Positions 4,916 to 14,379 of a stretch of 33,508 nt of DNA are shown piece after piece (positions within the stretch are counted from its first letter, which is position 1; each line of letters begins with the position of its first letter). The position numbers and the translations under genes were made by a program. This stretch comes from a virus: positions 1 to 33,508 of IMG/VR virus record IMGVR_UViG_3300031857_000750; one strand, written 5' to 3'. The notes below the pieces were generated by a model, which was not told the DNA's origin, ran no database searches, and saw nothing but the letters and a program-made list of their open reading frames with translations.

Positions 4916-6186
4916 GCGATGTAACAGATGCCATTGCCAAGGCAGAGTTTCCCGTTAAGTTGGAAGGTCTGTTCAAAAAGAGCCGTTACAAGGTTCTTTA
5001 TGGTGGAAGGGGTGGGGCTAAGAGTTGGGGAATTGCCAGAGCCTTACTGATCAAAGGCGCAAAAGACCCAATCCGCATATTGTGCGCCCGTGAGTTTCAG
5101 ACATCCATCAAGGATTCGGTTCACAAGTTACTGTGCGACCAGATCGAAAGCCTTGGCCTCCTGAGTTTCTACGAGATTACCCAAACAAGCATCAGAGGCA
5201 GAAACGGCACAGAGTTCAGCTTTGTTGGCCTAAAGAACAATGTCTCAAACATTAAATCCTATGAGGGCGTTGACATCTGTTGGGTTGAGGAAGCGCAGAC
5301 CACCAGCCGCCTAAGTTGGAACATCCTGATCCCAACCATCCGAAAGGAAGGCTCTGAGATATGGATTAGCTTCAACCCTGAGTTGGAGACAGACGAAACC
5401 TACCAAAGGTTTGTGGCAAACCCACCCGCAGACTGCATCACCATGAAGGTGAATTGGTACGACAACCCTTGGTTTCCTGATACCCTCAAACTTGAAAAAG
5501 ATGCTCTTAAAGCAAGGGATGAGGAAGCCTATAACCAAGTGTGGGAAGGCTTATGCCGACAGACTGTAGATGGGGCGATCTTTGCCAAAGAGATGCAACA
5601 AGCCGAGAAGGATGGGCGCATCTGCCGTGTTCCTTATGACGCTACAAAGCCAGTTCACGCAATCTTTGACTTGGGATGGTCAGACAGTACAGCCATTTGG
5701 TTCTTGCAGTTTGTGGGCATGGAGACCAGGCTAATCCGCTACATTGAGGACAGCCAAAAGACCATCAGTTATTACTTGGCGACCATGCAGACTTATGGTT
5801 ATGTGTACGACAAGATTTGGCTTCCCCATGACGCAGAGAATAAAACCTTGGCAGCAGCGGGTCGGTCAATTGATGACATTGTGAGAGCCGCAGGGTACAA
5901 GACCGAGATCATGCCAAGAGTGCCTGTTCTTGACTCAATCAATGCCGCAAGGACAATCTTTCCTAATTGCTACTTTGACAGGGAACACACAGCGGATGGC
6001 TTGGCTTGCCTGAGACACTACAGATATGAGGTTGACCCCGAGACAGGGCAGTTCAGCCGCAACCCGCTACACGACCACTACTCACACGGGGCAGACGCAT
6101 TTCGTTACATTGCCCTTATGATTAAAGAGCCGCCTAAACGCAAAAAGTCAGCGCAGATTGCAATGGCAAGCGGATGGATGGGATAA
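4912..6186 (+). CDS. terL: terminase large subunit (ATPase-nuclease)
   Basis: A 424-residue packaging motor. Walker A is G-G-R-G-G-A-K-S at residues 31-38 and Walker B with the catalytic Glu is D-I-C-W-V-E-E-A at 121-128. The C-terminal RNase H-type nuclease shows D253 in F-D-L-G-W-S-D-S, D307 in L-P-H-D-A-E-N and D395 in S-H-G-A-D-A-F-R-Y, the expected acidic triad. It belongs to the PBSX/Terminase_3-like group. It docks on the portal encoded next and cuts concatemers during packaging. Confidence 0.95.
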   Translation: MSDVTDAIAKAEFPVKLEGLFKKSRYKVLYGGRGGAKSWGIARALLIKGAKDPIRILCAREFQTSIKDSVHKLLCDQIESLGLLSFYEITQTSIRGRNGTEFSFVGLKNNVSNIKSYEGVDICWVEEAQTTSRLSWNILIPTIRKEGSEIWISFNPELETDETYQRFVANPPADCITMKVNWYDNPWFPDTLKLEKDALKARDEEAYNQVWEGLCRQTVDGAIFAKEMQQAEKDGRICRVPYDATKPVHAIFDLGWSDSTAIWFLQFVGMETRLIRYIEDSQKTISYYLATMQTYGYVYDKIWLPHDAENKTLAAAGRSIDDIVRAAGYKTEIMPRVPVLDSINAARTIFPNCYFDREHTADGLACLRHYRYEVDPETGQFSRNPLHDHYSHGADAFRYIALMIKEPPKRKKSAQIAMASGWMG

Positions 6187-6210
6187 TTAGGCATCAATAA
6201 AGGGCTGAAT

Positions 6211-8328
6211 ATGGCTTACCAAGACGAATCAGGAAACAACAACAAGATTAACGAGGTGATCAAGTTCTGGCGCTTGGTCAACGATGCCGACTCCACCAAC
6301 CGAGCAGAAGCCTTGATGGATGTGAAGTTTGCCGCTGGCGACCAATGGCCTGTTGAGATTCAAAACTCACGCAACCTTGAATCCCGCCCTTGTCTGACAA
6401 TCAACAAGATTGACGCATACATTCGTCAAGTGACCAATCAGCAAAGGATGCAACGCCCCCGCATCAAGGTGCATCCCGTTAATAACTTGGCTGACTACAA
6501 GATCGCCCAAGTGATTGAGGGCATTACCCGCCACATCGAGGTGAACTCCAACGCAGACACGGCCTATGACACAGCGTTTGATTACGCAGTTCGCATGGGA
6601 TGGGGTTATTGGCGCATCAACACAAAGTATGTGAGCGAGACTTCCTTTGATCAGGAAATCTTTATCGACACCATTGATAACCCGTTCACTGTCTATTTCG
6701 ACCCCAATTCAATCCTCCCTGATGGCTCAGACGCAGAGCGTTGCCTGATTACCACAGTGATGGATAAGAAGATATTTAGGGAGAATTACCCTGGCGCTGA
6801 TGACGGGGCAAACTTTCAGCAGCGTTCCACAGGCGATGACACTGCTGCATGGCTCACCAAAGAGGACATTCGGGTTGCCGAATACTTCTACATTGAGCGT
6901 GAGAGAGCCAAACTGTATTTGCTCAGTGATGGCACATCAAGTTTTGCCGACTCAGACAACTTCTTTGCCCGTGTAGAAGCCGCAGGGCTGACAGTGGTGG
7001 ATGAGCGTGACAGCTTCCGCAAAGCCGTGAAGTGGATGAAATGCACAGCAATGGAAATCCTTGAGGAAAAGACATGGGCGGGTAAATACATCCCTGTTGT
7101 TCCTTGTTATGGCGCACAAGTGATCATTGATGACAAGCGCAAGAAATACGGCTTGGTCAGATTTGCCAAAGACCCACAGCGGATGTACAACTTTTGGCGC
7201 ACATCGATGACCGAGAGCGTTGCCCTTGCACCCAAGGCTAAGTGGCTGCTTGCCGAGGGCCAAGACGAGGGACATGAAAACGAATGGGCAATGGCTAACA
7301 TCAAGTCAACCCCTGTTTTGCGCTACAAACAGAAGGACATTGAGGGTCAACCCGCACCCGCACCAACACGACTTCAGCCTGAACCACCACCAACAGGCAT
7401 CATGGAGGCGGCTGGCGCTATTTCCGCAGACTTACAGATGGTTTTGGGCGTTCTTGACCCCAACCAACTGCCTAGCGGAAACATCTCAGGCAAGGCATTG
7501 GCGGGTCAGCAGAACCAAGTTGATCTGTCAAACTTCCACTTCTACGACAACATGACCCGTTCGATTCGTCAGACGGGCAAGATTATCTTGGATTTGATAC
7601 CCAAGATTTACGACACCGAGCGAGTGATGCGAATCATTGGCTCAGATGGTCAGCCCGACATGACCACCATCAACCAAGCCAACGCCATCGGTGAAGTGCT
7701 GAACGATGTGACTGTGGGTGAATACGATGTGGTGATGGACACAGGGCCTGGCTTCCAAACCAAGCGCCAACAAGCCGTTGAAAGCATGATGCCGTTGCTT
7801 ACAGGCAATGCAGAACTGTTCAACATTGCGGGTGATTTGGTGTTCAGGAATATGGACTTCCCAGGCGCTGATGTGATCGCAGACCGACTTGCCGCCATGA
7901 ACCCATTGGCTCAGATTGATGAGAAATCCGACATCCCACCTGAAGTTCAGATGCGTTTAGCTCAGTCTCAGCAGATGATTGAGCAGTTACAGCAACAATT
8001 GCAAGCCGCTGGTCTTGAGATCAACAATCGGATGCAAGTGGCACAGATCAAAGAAGAAGGCGCTACCAAGCGCAAACTCATGGATGTCACCGCAAGAGCG
8101 CACAACACTGAGACCATTAACGAAGCAAAAGTTAATCAAACCAACGTCAAAGCAGTTACTGAGCAGAATAAGACTGAGATTGATGCGTTGGTCAAAATGC
8201 TTATTGCAAGAATGTCACCCAATCAATTGTTGGCTGAGATCGACCGCTTGAACGCTGAACAACAGCAGTATGCGATGGGTGCGGCTTTGGATATTGATCA
8301 AGATCAGAATCCATTTATGCAACAATAA
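6211..8328 (+). CDS. portal protein, P22-like
   Basis: A 705-residue portal, close to the length of P22 gp1. The N-terminal region has F-A-A-G-D-Q-W-P, R-P-C-L-T-I-N-K-I-D and N-Q-Q-R-M-Q-R-P, hallmarks of this family. The middle contains W-G-Y-W-R-I-N and the C-terminal third is Gln-rich and helical (Q-M-I-E-Q-L-Q-Q-Q-L-Q), matching the barrel region. It forms the dodecameric vertex for DNA entry, receives TerL during packaging and later the gp4/gp10-like tail factors encoded at 18229-20681. It starts 24 bases after terL. Confidence 0.93.
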   Translation: MAYQDESGNNNKINEVIKFWRLVNDADSTNRAEALMDVKFAAGDQWPVEIQNSRNLESRPCLTINKIDAYIRQVTNQQRMQRPRIKVHPVNNLADYKIAQVIEGITRHIEVNSNADTAYDTAFDYAVRMGWGYWRINTKYVSETSFDQEIFIDTIDNPFTVYFDPNSILPDGSDAERCLITTVMDKKIFRENYPGADDGANFQQRSTGDDTAAWLTKEDIRVAEYFYIERERAKLYLLSDGTSSFADSDNFFARVEAAGLTVVDERDSFRKAVKWMKCTAMEILEEKTWAGKYIPVVPCYGAQVIIDDKRKKYGLVRFAKDPQRMYNFWRTSMTESVALAPKAKWLLAEGQDEGHENEWAMANIKSTPVLRYKQKDIEGQPAPAPTRLQPEPPPTGIMEAAGAISADLQMVLGVLDPNQLPSGNISGKALAGQQNQVDLSNFHFYDNMTRSIRQTGKIILDLIPKIYDTERVMRIIGSDGQPDMTTINQANAIGEVLNDVTVGEYDVVMDTGPGFQTKRQQAVESMMPLLTGNAELFNIAGDLVFRNMDFPGADVIADRLAAMNPLAQIDEKSDIPPEVQMRLAQSQQMIEQLQQQLQAAGLEINNRMQVAQIKEEGATKRKLMDVTARAHNTETINEAKVNQTNVKAVTEQNKTEIDALVKMLIARMSPNQLLAEIDRLNAEQQQYAMGAALDIDQDQNPFMQQ

Positions 8329-8357
8329 TTGACAGATAATGAATTAGGGTAAATAAT
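8329..8357 (+). promoter_or_regulatory. sigma70-type promoter for the capsid unit
   Basis: A perfect TTGACA (8329-8334) is followed after 17 bases by AATAAT (8352-8357), a five-of-six match to the -10. It lies directly after the portal stop. The predicted start near 8364 would give a short leader carrying the hairpin at 8371-8387, ahead of scaffold and coat genes. Confidence 0.7.
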
Positions 8358-8370
8358 TACTCAAACCTTA

Positions 8371-8387
8371 CCAGTGAGGCTCACTGG
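8371..8387 (+). promoter_or_regulatory. leader hairpin upstream of the scaffold gene
   Basis: CCAGTGA (8371-8377) pairs with TCACTGG (8381-8387) over a GGC loop. It lies within a few bases of the predicted transcript start. A 5' stem-loop here would protect the mRNA from RNase E/RppH attack. The ribosome site GAGGAA (around 8399-8404) lies downstream and stays free. Confidence 0.55.
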
Positions 8388-8409
8388 GAAAATTCTTTGA
8401 GGAAACTCA

Positions 8410-9330
8410 ATGTCAGAAGTTCAGGAAGTGCAAATTGCACAACCAAAGGTCTCCACTACTGTGGTGACAAGTGAAAATTTAGCTGAATTTAACGCTAAGA
8501 GAATGGGTTTAGCTGATTCAACGCCTAGCGAGGCTGCACCTAGTGCAGAGCCGCAAGAGGTCGATAATGGGCAGAGTGAACCAGTTGAAGCGTCAGAGGA
8601 AGCGACAGCAACAGAGGATCGAAAACGAAATCCTAAGTTGGAAATTCGGTTTGAGAAGATAACCAAGCAGCGTGAAGAAGCGAGGGCAGAAGCCCAACGA
8701 GAGCGTGAAGCAAGGGAATCTTTAGAAGCCAAGGTCAGGGAATTAGAAGGCAGAACTCAACCCCAAAAGGTTGAATCGTCTGAAGAACCCCGACCAGAGC
8801 AGTTTACTGATATGTATGAATATGCGAAAGCATTGACAGACTATAAAGTAGATCAGCGGTTAGCGGAAGAAAAGCAAAAGGAAGCACAAGCCAAAGTAGA
8901 GGCTCAAAGGCAACAAGTGATCAACACTTGGGCAAAGCGAGTTGAATCTGCTAAAGCTGAGATGCCTGATTTTGAGGCAATGGTTGGGTCAGCCGATGTT
9001 GTTGTGAGCAACGAAGTGCGTGATGCAATCTTTGAATCAGATGTTGGCCCTCAAGTGCTATATCACTTGGCTGAGAATCCCGAAATTGCCGAAAAACTGC
9101 AAGGCATGACAGTCACATCCGCATTGAGAACTATTGGGAGATTGGAGGCTCAGTTTGAAAAAGCCGAGACTCAGACAAAGCCTGTTGTTGGGAAAAGTAA
9201 AGCGCCAGCACCGATCAACCCGATCAGGTCTGCGGCTAATGGGCGTGATGTGAATCTGACTTCCGATGGGAATTTTCATGGTTCGTATCAGGCTTGGAAA
9301 GCGGCTAGACTTGCAGGGCGAATCCGCTGA
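8410..9330 (+). CDS. capsid scaffolding protein
   Basis: A 306-residue, strongly charged protein between portal and coat, where P22 has its scaffold (gp8, about 303 residues). It has an acidic disordered N-terminal region (about 35-75), a long coiled coil of E/R/A repeats (about 80-115), then helical segments, and ends in a basic stretch (A-W-K-A-A-R-L-A-G-R-I-R) suited to binding the coat protein. Scaffolds direct procapsid assembly and leave before DNA fills the head. It is first in the unit driven by the promoter at 8329. Confidence 0.82.
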   Translation: MSEVQEVQIAQPKVSTTVVTSENLAEFNAKRMGLADSTPSEAAPSAEPQEVDNGQSEPVEASEEATATEDRKRNPKLEIRFEKITKQREEARAEAQREREARESLEAKVRELEGRTQPQKVESSEEPRPEQFTDMYEYAKALTDYKVDQRLAEEKQKEAQAKVEAQRQQVINTWAKRVESAKAEMPDFEAMVGSADVVVSNEVRDAIFESDVGPQVLYHLAENPEIAEKLQGMTVTSALRTIGRLEAQFEKAETQTKPVVGKSKAPAPINPIRSAANGRDVNLTSDGNFHGSYQAWKAARLAGRIR

Positions 9331-9358
9331 CATAAACCCATTCTTTTAAGGAAATAAA

Positions 9359-10606
9359 ATGAGCAATAATCTGCTTACTATCTCCATGATCACCAACGAA
9401 GCGTTGATGGTCTTGGAAAACGAGTTGACTTTCTCTAGCGAAGTTGACCGCAACTATGATGATCAATTCGCTGTTTCAGGCGCAAAGATCGGTAACACAC
9501 TGAACGTTCGTAGACCAGGCCGTTTCATCGGTACATCTGGCCCTGCATTGAACGTTGAGGACTTTAACGAGACTTCAGTTCCCGTTACTTTGTCCACTCA
9601 GTTTCACGTTGACACACAATTCACCACACAAGACTTGGCTTTGAGCCTTGATCAGTTCTCTGATCGTGTGTTGAAGCCCGCTGTCGCAGCCGTAGCCAAC
9701 AAGATTGACTTTGATGGTCTGACAATGGCTAAAAACGCAACCGCCAACATCGTTGGTACTGCTGGCACTCCTCCCACATCCTTGCTCACCTACTTGACCG
9801 CTGGTGCTTACTTGGACTCAGAGGGCGCACCCCGTGATGGTCGCCGTTCATGCATCGTTGAGCCTTTCACTGGCGCAACCATTGTGGACAGCTTGAAGGG
9901 TTTGTTTGTTCCATCCGATGTGATTGGCAAGCAATACCAAAAAGGCATGATGGGCCGTGACTCTGCTGGTATGAACTGGAAGATGGATCAGAACGTTGTG
10001 AACCAAACATTTGGTTCATACTCCGACACCCTCTCCACCAACACCACCACTTTCACTGGTTCACTGACTTCTGGTTGGGCGCAAACTTCTACGATCACTT
10101 TGGTGTCGTCTGCTGGTACTGCTACCCTCAATCAGGGTGACGTTATCCAGATCGCTGGCGTGTACGCTGTCAACCCACAGAATCGTTCTGCTTACGGCTC
10201 TGGCAAACTGCGTAATTTTGTTGTGACTGCTCAAACGACTGTTGCTTCTGGTGGCGGCACTTCTGTTACTGTTTCTCCTGCGATCATCACAGGCGGTCAG
10301 TTCCAAAACGTGACTATCATTGGCTCAACAAGCACCACTGCTGTTGTGACTCCATTCAACAAAGCTGGTACTGTTTCCCCACAGAACTTGGTGATGCACA
10401 AAAATGCTTTCACCTTGGCTACTGCTGACTTGGAATTGCCTGATGGCGTTGTGTTTGCTGGTCGTGCTTCCGATAAGGAACTTGGCTTGTCAATGCGTGT
10501 TGTTCGTCAATACACGATTAACAATGATTCGATCCCAACCCGTGTAGATGTACTCTACGGCTGGGCCCCTCTGTACCCTGAACTCGCTTGCCGAGTTGCA
10601 GCTTAA
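9359..10606 (+). CDS. major capsid protein, P22 coat-like (HK97 fold)
   Basis: A 415-residue protein of P22 gp5 type and length (P22: 430). The N-terminus, with I-T-N-E-A-L-M-V-L-E-N-E-L, R-N-Y-D-D-Q-F and the G-x-T-L-N-V-R-R-P segment, is characteristic. The region around 215-325, rich in Thr/Ser/Val beta strands with G-D-V-I-Q-I-A-G-V-Y, fits the inserted I-domain of P22-type coats. The end has D-V-L-Y-G-W and Y-P-E-L-A-C-R-V. AAGGA precedes the start. It is probably the main folding client of the GroES. Confidence 0.92.
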   Translation: MSNNLLTISMITNEALMVLENELTFSSEVDRNYDDQFAVSGAKIGNTLNVRRPGRFIGTSGPALNVEDFNETSVPVTLSTQFHVDTQFTTQDLALSLDQFSDRVLKPAVAAVANKIDFDGLTMAKNATANIVGTAGTPPTSLLTYLTAGAYLDSEGAPRDGRRSCIVEPFTGATIVDSLKGLFVPSDVIGKQYQKGMMGRDSAGMNWKMDQNVVNQTFGSYSDTLSTNTTTFTGSLTSGWAQTSTITLVSSAGTATLNQGDVIQIAGVYAVNPQNRSAYGSGKLRNFVVTAQTTVASGGGTSVTVSPAIITGGQFQNVTIIGSTSTTAVVTPFNKAGTVSPQNLVMHKNAFTLATADLELPDGVVFAGRASDKELGLSMRVVRQYTINNDSIPTRVDVLYGWAPLYPELACRVAA

Positions 10607-10628
10607 TTAACTAGGAAGGAAACGCATC

Positions 10629-10862
10629 ATGGCTAATCCAGGCGCAGCAAGTACTCAAACAGTCAACTACCTAATGAATGGTAGTGCTTCCGATGGTGTC
10701 CAATTGGGCGCTGTTAGCGGCAAGGTCGGTTTTTATGGCATTACCCCCGTTGTTCGTGCTGGTGCTATCACCGCATTGACAGCATCACCCTCAACTGCTG
10801 AAACAGTTGCGGCAGTGAACGCCATCATCACCGCTATCAAGAACATTGGCATTACTTCCTAA
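10629..10862 (+). CDS. small virion-associated protein (possible head decoration)
   Basis: A 77-residue Ala/Gly/Thr-rich product with M-A-N-P-G-A-A-S-T-Q-T-V-N-Y-L at the start and a C-terminal helix (A-A-V-N-A-I-I-T-A-I-K-N-I-G). It has a good AGGAAG ribosome site and is the last gene before a strong terminator, so it is co-transcribed with scaffold and coat. That position and its composition suggest an abundant capsid-surface or head-fibre-like protein. No function is proven and no catalytic residues are visible. Confidence 0.65.
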   Translation: MANPGAASTQTVNYLMNGSASDGVQLGAVSGKVGFYGITPVVRAGAITALTASPSTAETVAAVNAIITAIKNIGITS

Positions 10863-10879
10863 TGTGATTTGATGGACAG

Positions 10880-10911
10880 AGCCACTCTCCACATCGGGGG
10901 GTGGCTTTTTT
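10880..10911 (+). terminator. strong intrinsic terminator after the capsid genes
   Basis: An eleven-pair stem (10880-10890 with 10896-10906, two G-U pairs) over a five-base loop runs straight into six T. It ends the scaffold-coat-decoration unit and limits read-through into the glycosyltransferase and tail genes. Confidence 0.88.
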
Positions 10912-10924
10912 ATTTGGAGAACAA

Positions 10925-11587
10925 ATGCACATAATGATTGCAATGCCCGCTTACACAGGCGTGGTTCACATGGGAACAATGAGATGTCTGTTCACAGACC
11001 TGACAACACTCATTAAACGGGGCGACACCTACACCTTTGTGGATGACATTGGCAACGCTTTAATTGCAGACTCCCGCAGTATCACAGCGACTAAATTCTT
11101 TGAAGAATCTGACTGTGATCAACTGATATTTATTGACAACGATGTGTCGTGGGAAGCTGGCGCATTGCTCAAGCTGATCGATGCCCCTGAAGATTTGGTG
11201 GCGGGTATCTACCCAAGACGCAAAGACCCCATCGAATACGCTGTCCACTACTTAGAAAAAGAAGAATTGTGGGCAAATCCTGAGACAGGATTGTTGGAGG
11301 TCAAAGCCGTTCCAACGGGCTTTATGAAGATTTCACGAAACTGCATTGCCAAACTGATTGAGGCTTTCCCTGAGAGCCACAGATATGAGGCAGACAGTGA
11401 GAAGCGTTTTTATCCTCTTTTTGACCATATTTTTGAGGATGACTACAAGTGGGGCGAGGACTACAGTTTTTGCATCCGCTGGCGCAAAATAGGCGGGAAA
11501 GTGTGGATTGACCCTGAAATGCACATGGGACACACTGGACACAAAATGTTCCAAGGACATCTTGGAAATTGGCTCAAAAATCGTTAA
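10925..11587 (+). CDS. GT-A fold glycosyltransferase-like protein
   Basis: ATG 10925 (220 residues) follows GGAGA; an upstream in-frame ATG at 10901 lies in the terminator. The N-terminus H-I-M-I-A-M-P-A-Y-T-G matches the first beta strand of family 2-like transferases. F-I-D-N-D-V-S-W gives a DxD-like metal/nucleotide-sugar site near residue 75. W-G-E-D-Y-S-F-C-I-R-W near 180 matches the catalytic-base region of phage glycosyltransferases of this type, and a His-rich G-H-T-G-H end follows. It would act in the cytoplasm on a host glycan, protein or virion part; the acceptor is unknown. Confidence 0.8.
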   Translation: MHIMIAMPAYTGVVHMGTMRCLFTDLTTLIKRGDTYTFVDDIGNALIADSRSITATKFFEESDCDQLIFIDNDVSWEAGALLKLIDAPEDLVAGIYPRRKDPIEYAVHYLEKEELWANPETGLLEVKAVPTGFMKISRNCIAKLIEAFPESHRYEADSEKRFYPLFDHIFEDDYKWGEDYSFCIRWRKIGGKVWIDPEMHMGHTGHKMFQGHLGNWLKNR

Positions 11588-11614
11588 ACTTAATCACCTT
11601 TGCAAAGGATCATC

Positions 11615-11878
11615 ATGTCCAACTATTCACAGATTTCCGCTACCACTTTGGTGAAGAATCAGCCTGGCAAACTAAAAGGCATTTTTTGCAGTAGCGTGAC
11701 CAGTACACCCACAATCACTGTGTACGACTCGCAAGTGGCGGGTACAGATGTCAAGATTATTGACACTTACACCCTGACAGCGGCAACAAACATGAACTTC
11801 TATGATGGCATCAACTGTGAAAATGGTTTGTATGTTGTCATTAGCGGCACAGCAAGCGTCACTGTTTATTTCGAATAA
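11615..11878 (+). CDS. small beta-rich virion protein (87 aa)
   Basis: AAGGA precedes ATG 11615. The product is Thr/Ser/Val/Tyr-rich with alternating strands (G-I-F-C-S-S-V-T-S-T-P-T-I-T-V-Y-D, L-Y-V-V-I-S-G-T-A-S-V-T-V-Y-F-E), which suggests a small beta-sandwich. It overlaps the large fibre gene by one base (TAATG). A role as a tail or fibre-attachment protein is inferred from location only. Confidence 0.65.
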   Translation: MSNYSQISATTLVKNQPGKLKGIFCSSVTSTPTITVYDSQVAGTDVKIIDTYTLTAATNMNFYDGINCENGLYVVISGTASVTVYFE

Positions 11879-14379
11879 TGTCAAACAATACGGCTGTCAC
11901 TCAGACAACCAACATTGTCCCTGTTCAGGGTGTTTTTGCCCCTGAACCATCGTTTGCCCTCCAATACTTTGTTGGGCCAGCGGGAACGCCCTTTCTGCCT
12001 CCCTCTGACCCCAACATCAGTGGCGCATCAATTACCAGTAGCACGATCAACAGCACGACTATTGGGGCGACTTCTCCCTCTACAGGGAATTTCACCAACA
12101 TTGCCACAATCACAGGCACAATCTCCACCACCCCATCAGGCGACACTGACATTGCCAACAAGGGGTATGTGGATTCGGTTGCCCAAGGGCTTGATGTCAA
12201 GGCTTCTTGCGTCTATTCGACCACCAACAACATCACTTTGTCGGGTCTTAGCACTCAGGCGGGTGGTGATTGGGCATCAAGCCTGACTGCGGGTGATCGA
12301 ATTCTTGTTAAGAATCAGTCAAGCAGCCAATTCAACGGCATTTATGTGGCTTCTGCTACTGGATGGTCAAGATCATCTGACATGAACACATGGGCTGAAG
12401 TCCCATCAGCGTTTACCTTTATTGAATCAGGGACAACCCTAGCTGACTCAGGATGGGTTTGCACTGCAAATCAGGGCGGCACAATTGATGTGACCGCAAT
12501 GCCTTGGTCGCAGTTTTCAGGTGCGGGAACTTACCTTGCGGGTAATGGCCTCCAACTGATTGGCAATACATTCTCAGTCAAAACCAACGGCACGACCTTG
12601 GATGTGTCTGCAAGTGGCGTGAAGATTTCCGACACTTACCCAGGCCAAACTTCCATCACCACTTTAGGCACGATTGCCACAGGCGTGTGGAATGGAACTG
12701 ACATTGCGGTTGCAGATGGCGGCACAGGGGCATCAGATGCCACCACAGCAAGGGCAAATCTGTCTGCTGCTATCTTGGGTGCAAACAACGACATCACAAG
12801 CCTTACAGCCGTAACGGGCGGTATTTCTACCCCCTCATTTGTTCAGTTCAATACGACTCAAGTGCCTTTGCCCACAGATGCAACGGGCAAGATTTATTAC
12901 GATTACAACGACCAATTCCAAACTCTAGCGTTCCAAATGAACAGCGGAGTTGTTCAGAAGATTGGTGAAGAAACCTTTTTCCGCATTAAATGCGATGGCG
13001 CTATTACCAAAGGCCAAGTGGTTTCGTTTGCGGGAACTTTGGGGGCTTCTGGCGGTCTAAAGGGCAAAGCGGCTACAGGCTTGGCGGTTGATGAGGCCAA
13101 CTACATTTTGGGCGTTGCCACCGAAAGCGGAAACAATAACGATTGGATTTTCGTCACCTTTTTTGGTGAGGTCAAAGGCATTAACACCACAGGCGGTGCA
13201 GAGGCATGGGTTCAAGGTCAAACCTTGTACTACAACCCAAGCGTCACAGGCGGTTTGACAAAGACAAAACCCGCAGTTCCTAATGCGATTTGTATTGTTG
13301 CAGCAGTGGTTCATGTGGGTTCATCAAATGGCATTTTGTTTGTCAGACCTACTTATGGATCAGTCCTTGGTGGCACTGATGGCAATGTCTCATTTGGCAC
13401 TTTAGCCAACTTGGATGTGATTCAGTACGACAGTACACTTCAGTATTGGAAGAATGTTTCTGCCTCCACCTTGTCGGTGAGTTATGCCGCCACAGCGGGT
13501 TCTGCGGGTTCATCAACCACAGCGGTGACTGCCACCAATCTAGCGGGTGGAACTGCGGGTGCTTTGGCTTACCAATCAGGTGCGGGTGCAACGACTTTCC
13601 TTGGCCTTGGCACAACAAACTATGTGCTGACTGCGGGTGCTTCAGCGCCTCAATATGTGGCTCAATCTACCTTATCGGTGGGAAGCGCCACAACTGCGGG
13701 AACATCTACCAATTTGGCGGGTGGGGCTGCGGCTTCTATTCCTTATCAGTCAGCAACTGGCACAACGGCTTTCTTGGCCTCTGGTGCTGGTGATGCCAAC
13801 AAAGTGCTTCAGAGCAACGGCACAAGCGCCCCCTCATGGGTAACACCCGTGGCTTATGCCACAGTCACAGATGACACCACCACGAATGCGGTGCGTTATC
13901 CCCTGTTTGCTGATCAAACCACAGGCAATCTTGCGACCACTTTGGTTAGTTCTACTAAATACAACTACAACCCAAGTACAGGATTGCTCACAGCAACGGG
14001 CTTTAGCGGCTCTGGGGCGAATTTAACAAGCCTCCCTGCGGGGCAATTATCGGGAACGATTCCAAGCGGCGTATTGGGCAATTCAAGCCTTTATATTGGC
14101 ACGACTGCCATTGCCCTGAACCGATCAAGTAGCGCACAGTCTTTGACAGGCGTAAACATTGATGGTTCTGCGGGTTCTGCAACGACTGCGGGAACGGCAA
14201 CAAATGCCACAAATGTGGCAATTACTGATGACACCACAACGGCATCAGATATGTACCTTTCTTGGGTAACTTCCACTACAGGAAATTTGCCAATCAAGGT
14301 ATCATCCACTAAACTGAAATTTAATCCATCCACAGGCGTTTTGACCGCAACTGGTGGCGTTCTTGGAGGCACATTCTGA
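11878..14379 (+). CDS. large tail-fibre protein with repeated beta motifs
   Basis: An 833-residue Gly/Ser/Thr/Ala-rich protein. Near residue 100 it has N-K-G-Y-V-D-S-V, then A-Q-G-L-D-V-K-A-S, the domain common in phage tail fibres (I-L-V-K-N-Q-S-S, N-G-I-Y-V-A-S, A-D-S-G-W-V-C). The C-terminal half carries repeats such as A-G-S-A-T-T-A-G-T, T-N-L-A-G-G and N-P-S-T-G-x-L-T-A-T-G. It ends in G-G-T-F. It probably forms trimers for host contact. No enzymatic residues are obvious. Internal repeats make it a site for recombination with the fibre at 14655. Confidence 0.85.
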   Translation: MSNNTAVTQTTNIVPVQGVFAPEPSFALQYFVGPAGTPFLPPSDPNISGASITSSTINSTTIGATSPSTGNFTNIATITGTISTTPSGDTDIANKGYVDSVAQGLDVKASCVYSTTNNITLSGLSTQAGGDWASSLTAGDRILVKNQSSSQFNGIYVASATGWSRSSDMNTWAEVPSAFTFIESGTTLADSGWVCTANQGGTIDVTAMPWSQFSGAGTYLAGNGLQLIGNTFSVKTNGTTLDVSASGVKISDTYPGQTSITTLGTIATGVWNGTDIAVADGGTGASDATTARANLSAAILGANNDITSLTAVTGGISTPSFVQFNTTQVPLPTDATGKIYYDYNDQFQTLAFQMNSGVVQKIGEETFFRIKCDGAITKGQVVSFAGTLGASGGLKGKAATGLAVDEANYILGVATESGNNNDWIFVTFFGEVKGINTTGGAEAWVQGQTLYYNPSVTGGLTKTKPAVPNAICIVAAVVHVGSSNGILFVRPTYGSVLGGTDGNVSFGTLANLDVIQYDSTLQYWKNVSASTLSVSYAATAGSAGSSTTAVTATNLAGGTAGALAYQSGAGATTFLGLGTTNYVLTAGASAPQYVAQSTLSVGSATTAGTSTNLAGGAAASIPYQSATGTTAFLASGAGDANKVLQSNGTSAPSWVTPVAYATVTDDTTTNAVRYPLFADQTTGNLATTLVSSTKYNYNPSTGLLTATGFSGSGANLTSLPAGQLSGTIPSGVLGNSSLYIGTTAIALNRSSSAQSLTGVNIDGSAGSATTAGTATNATNVAITDDTTTASDMYLSWVTSTTGNLPIKVSSTKLKFNPSTGVLTATGGVLGGTF

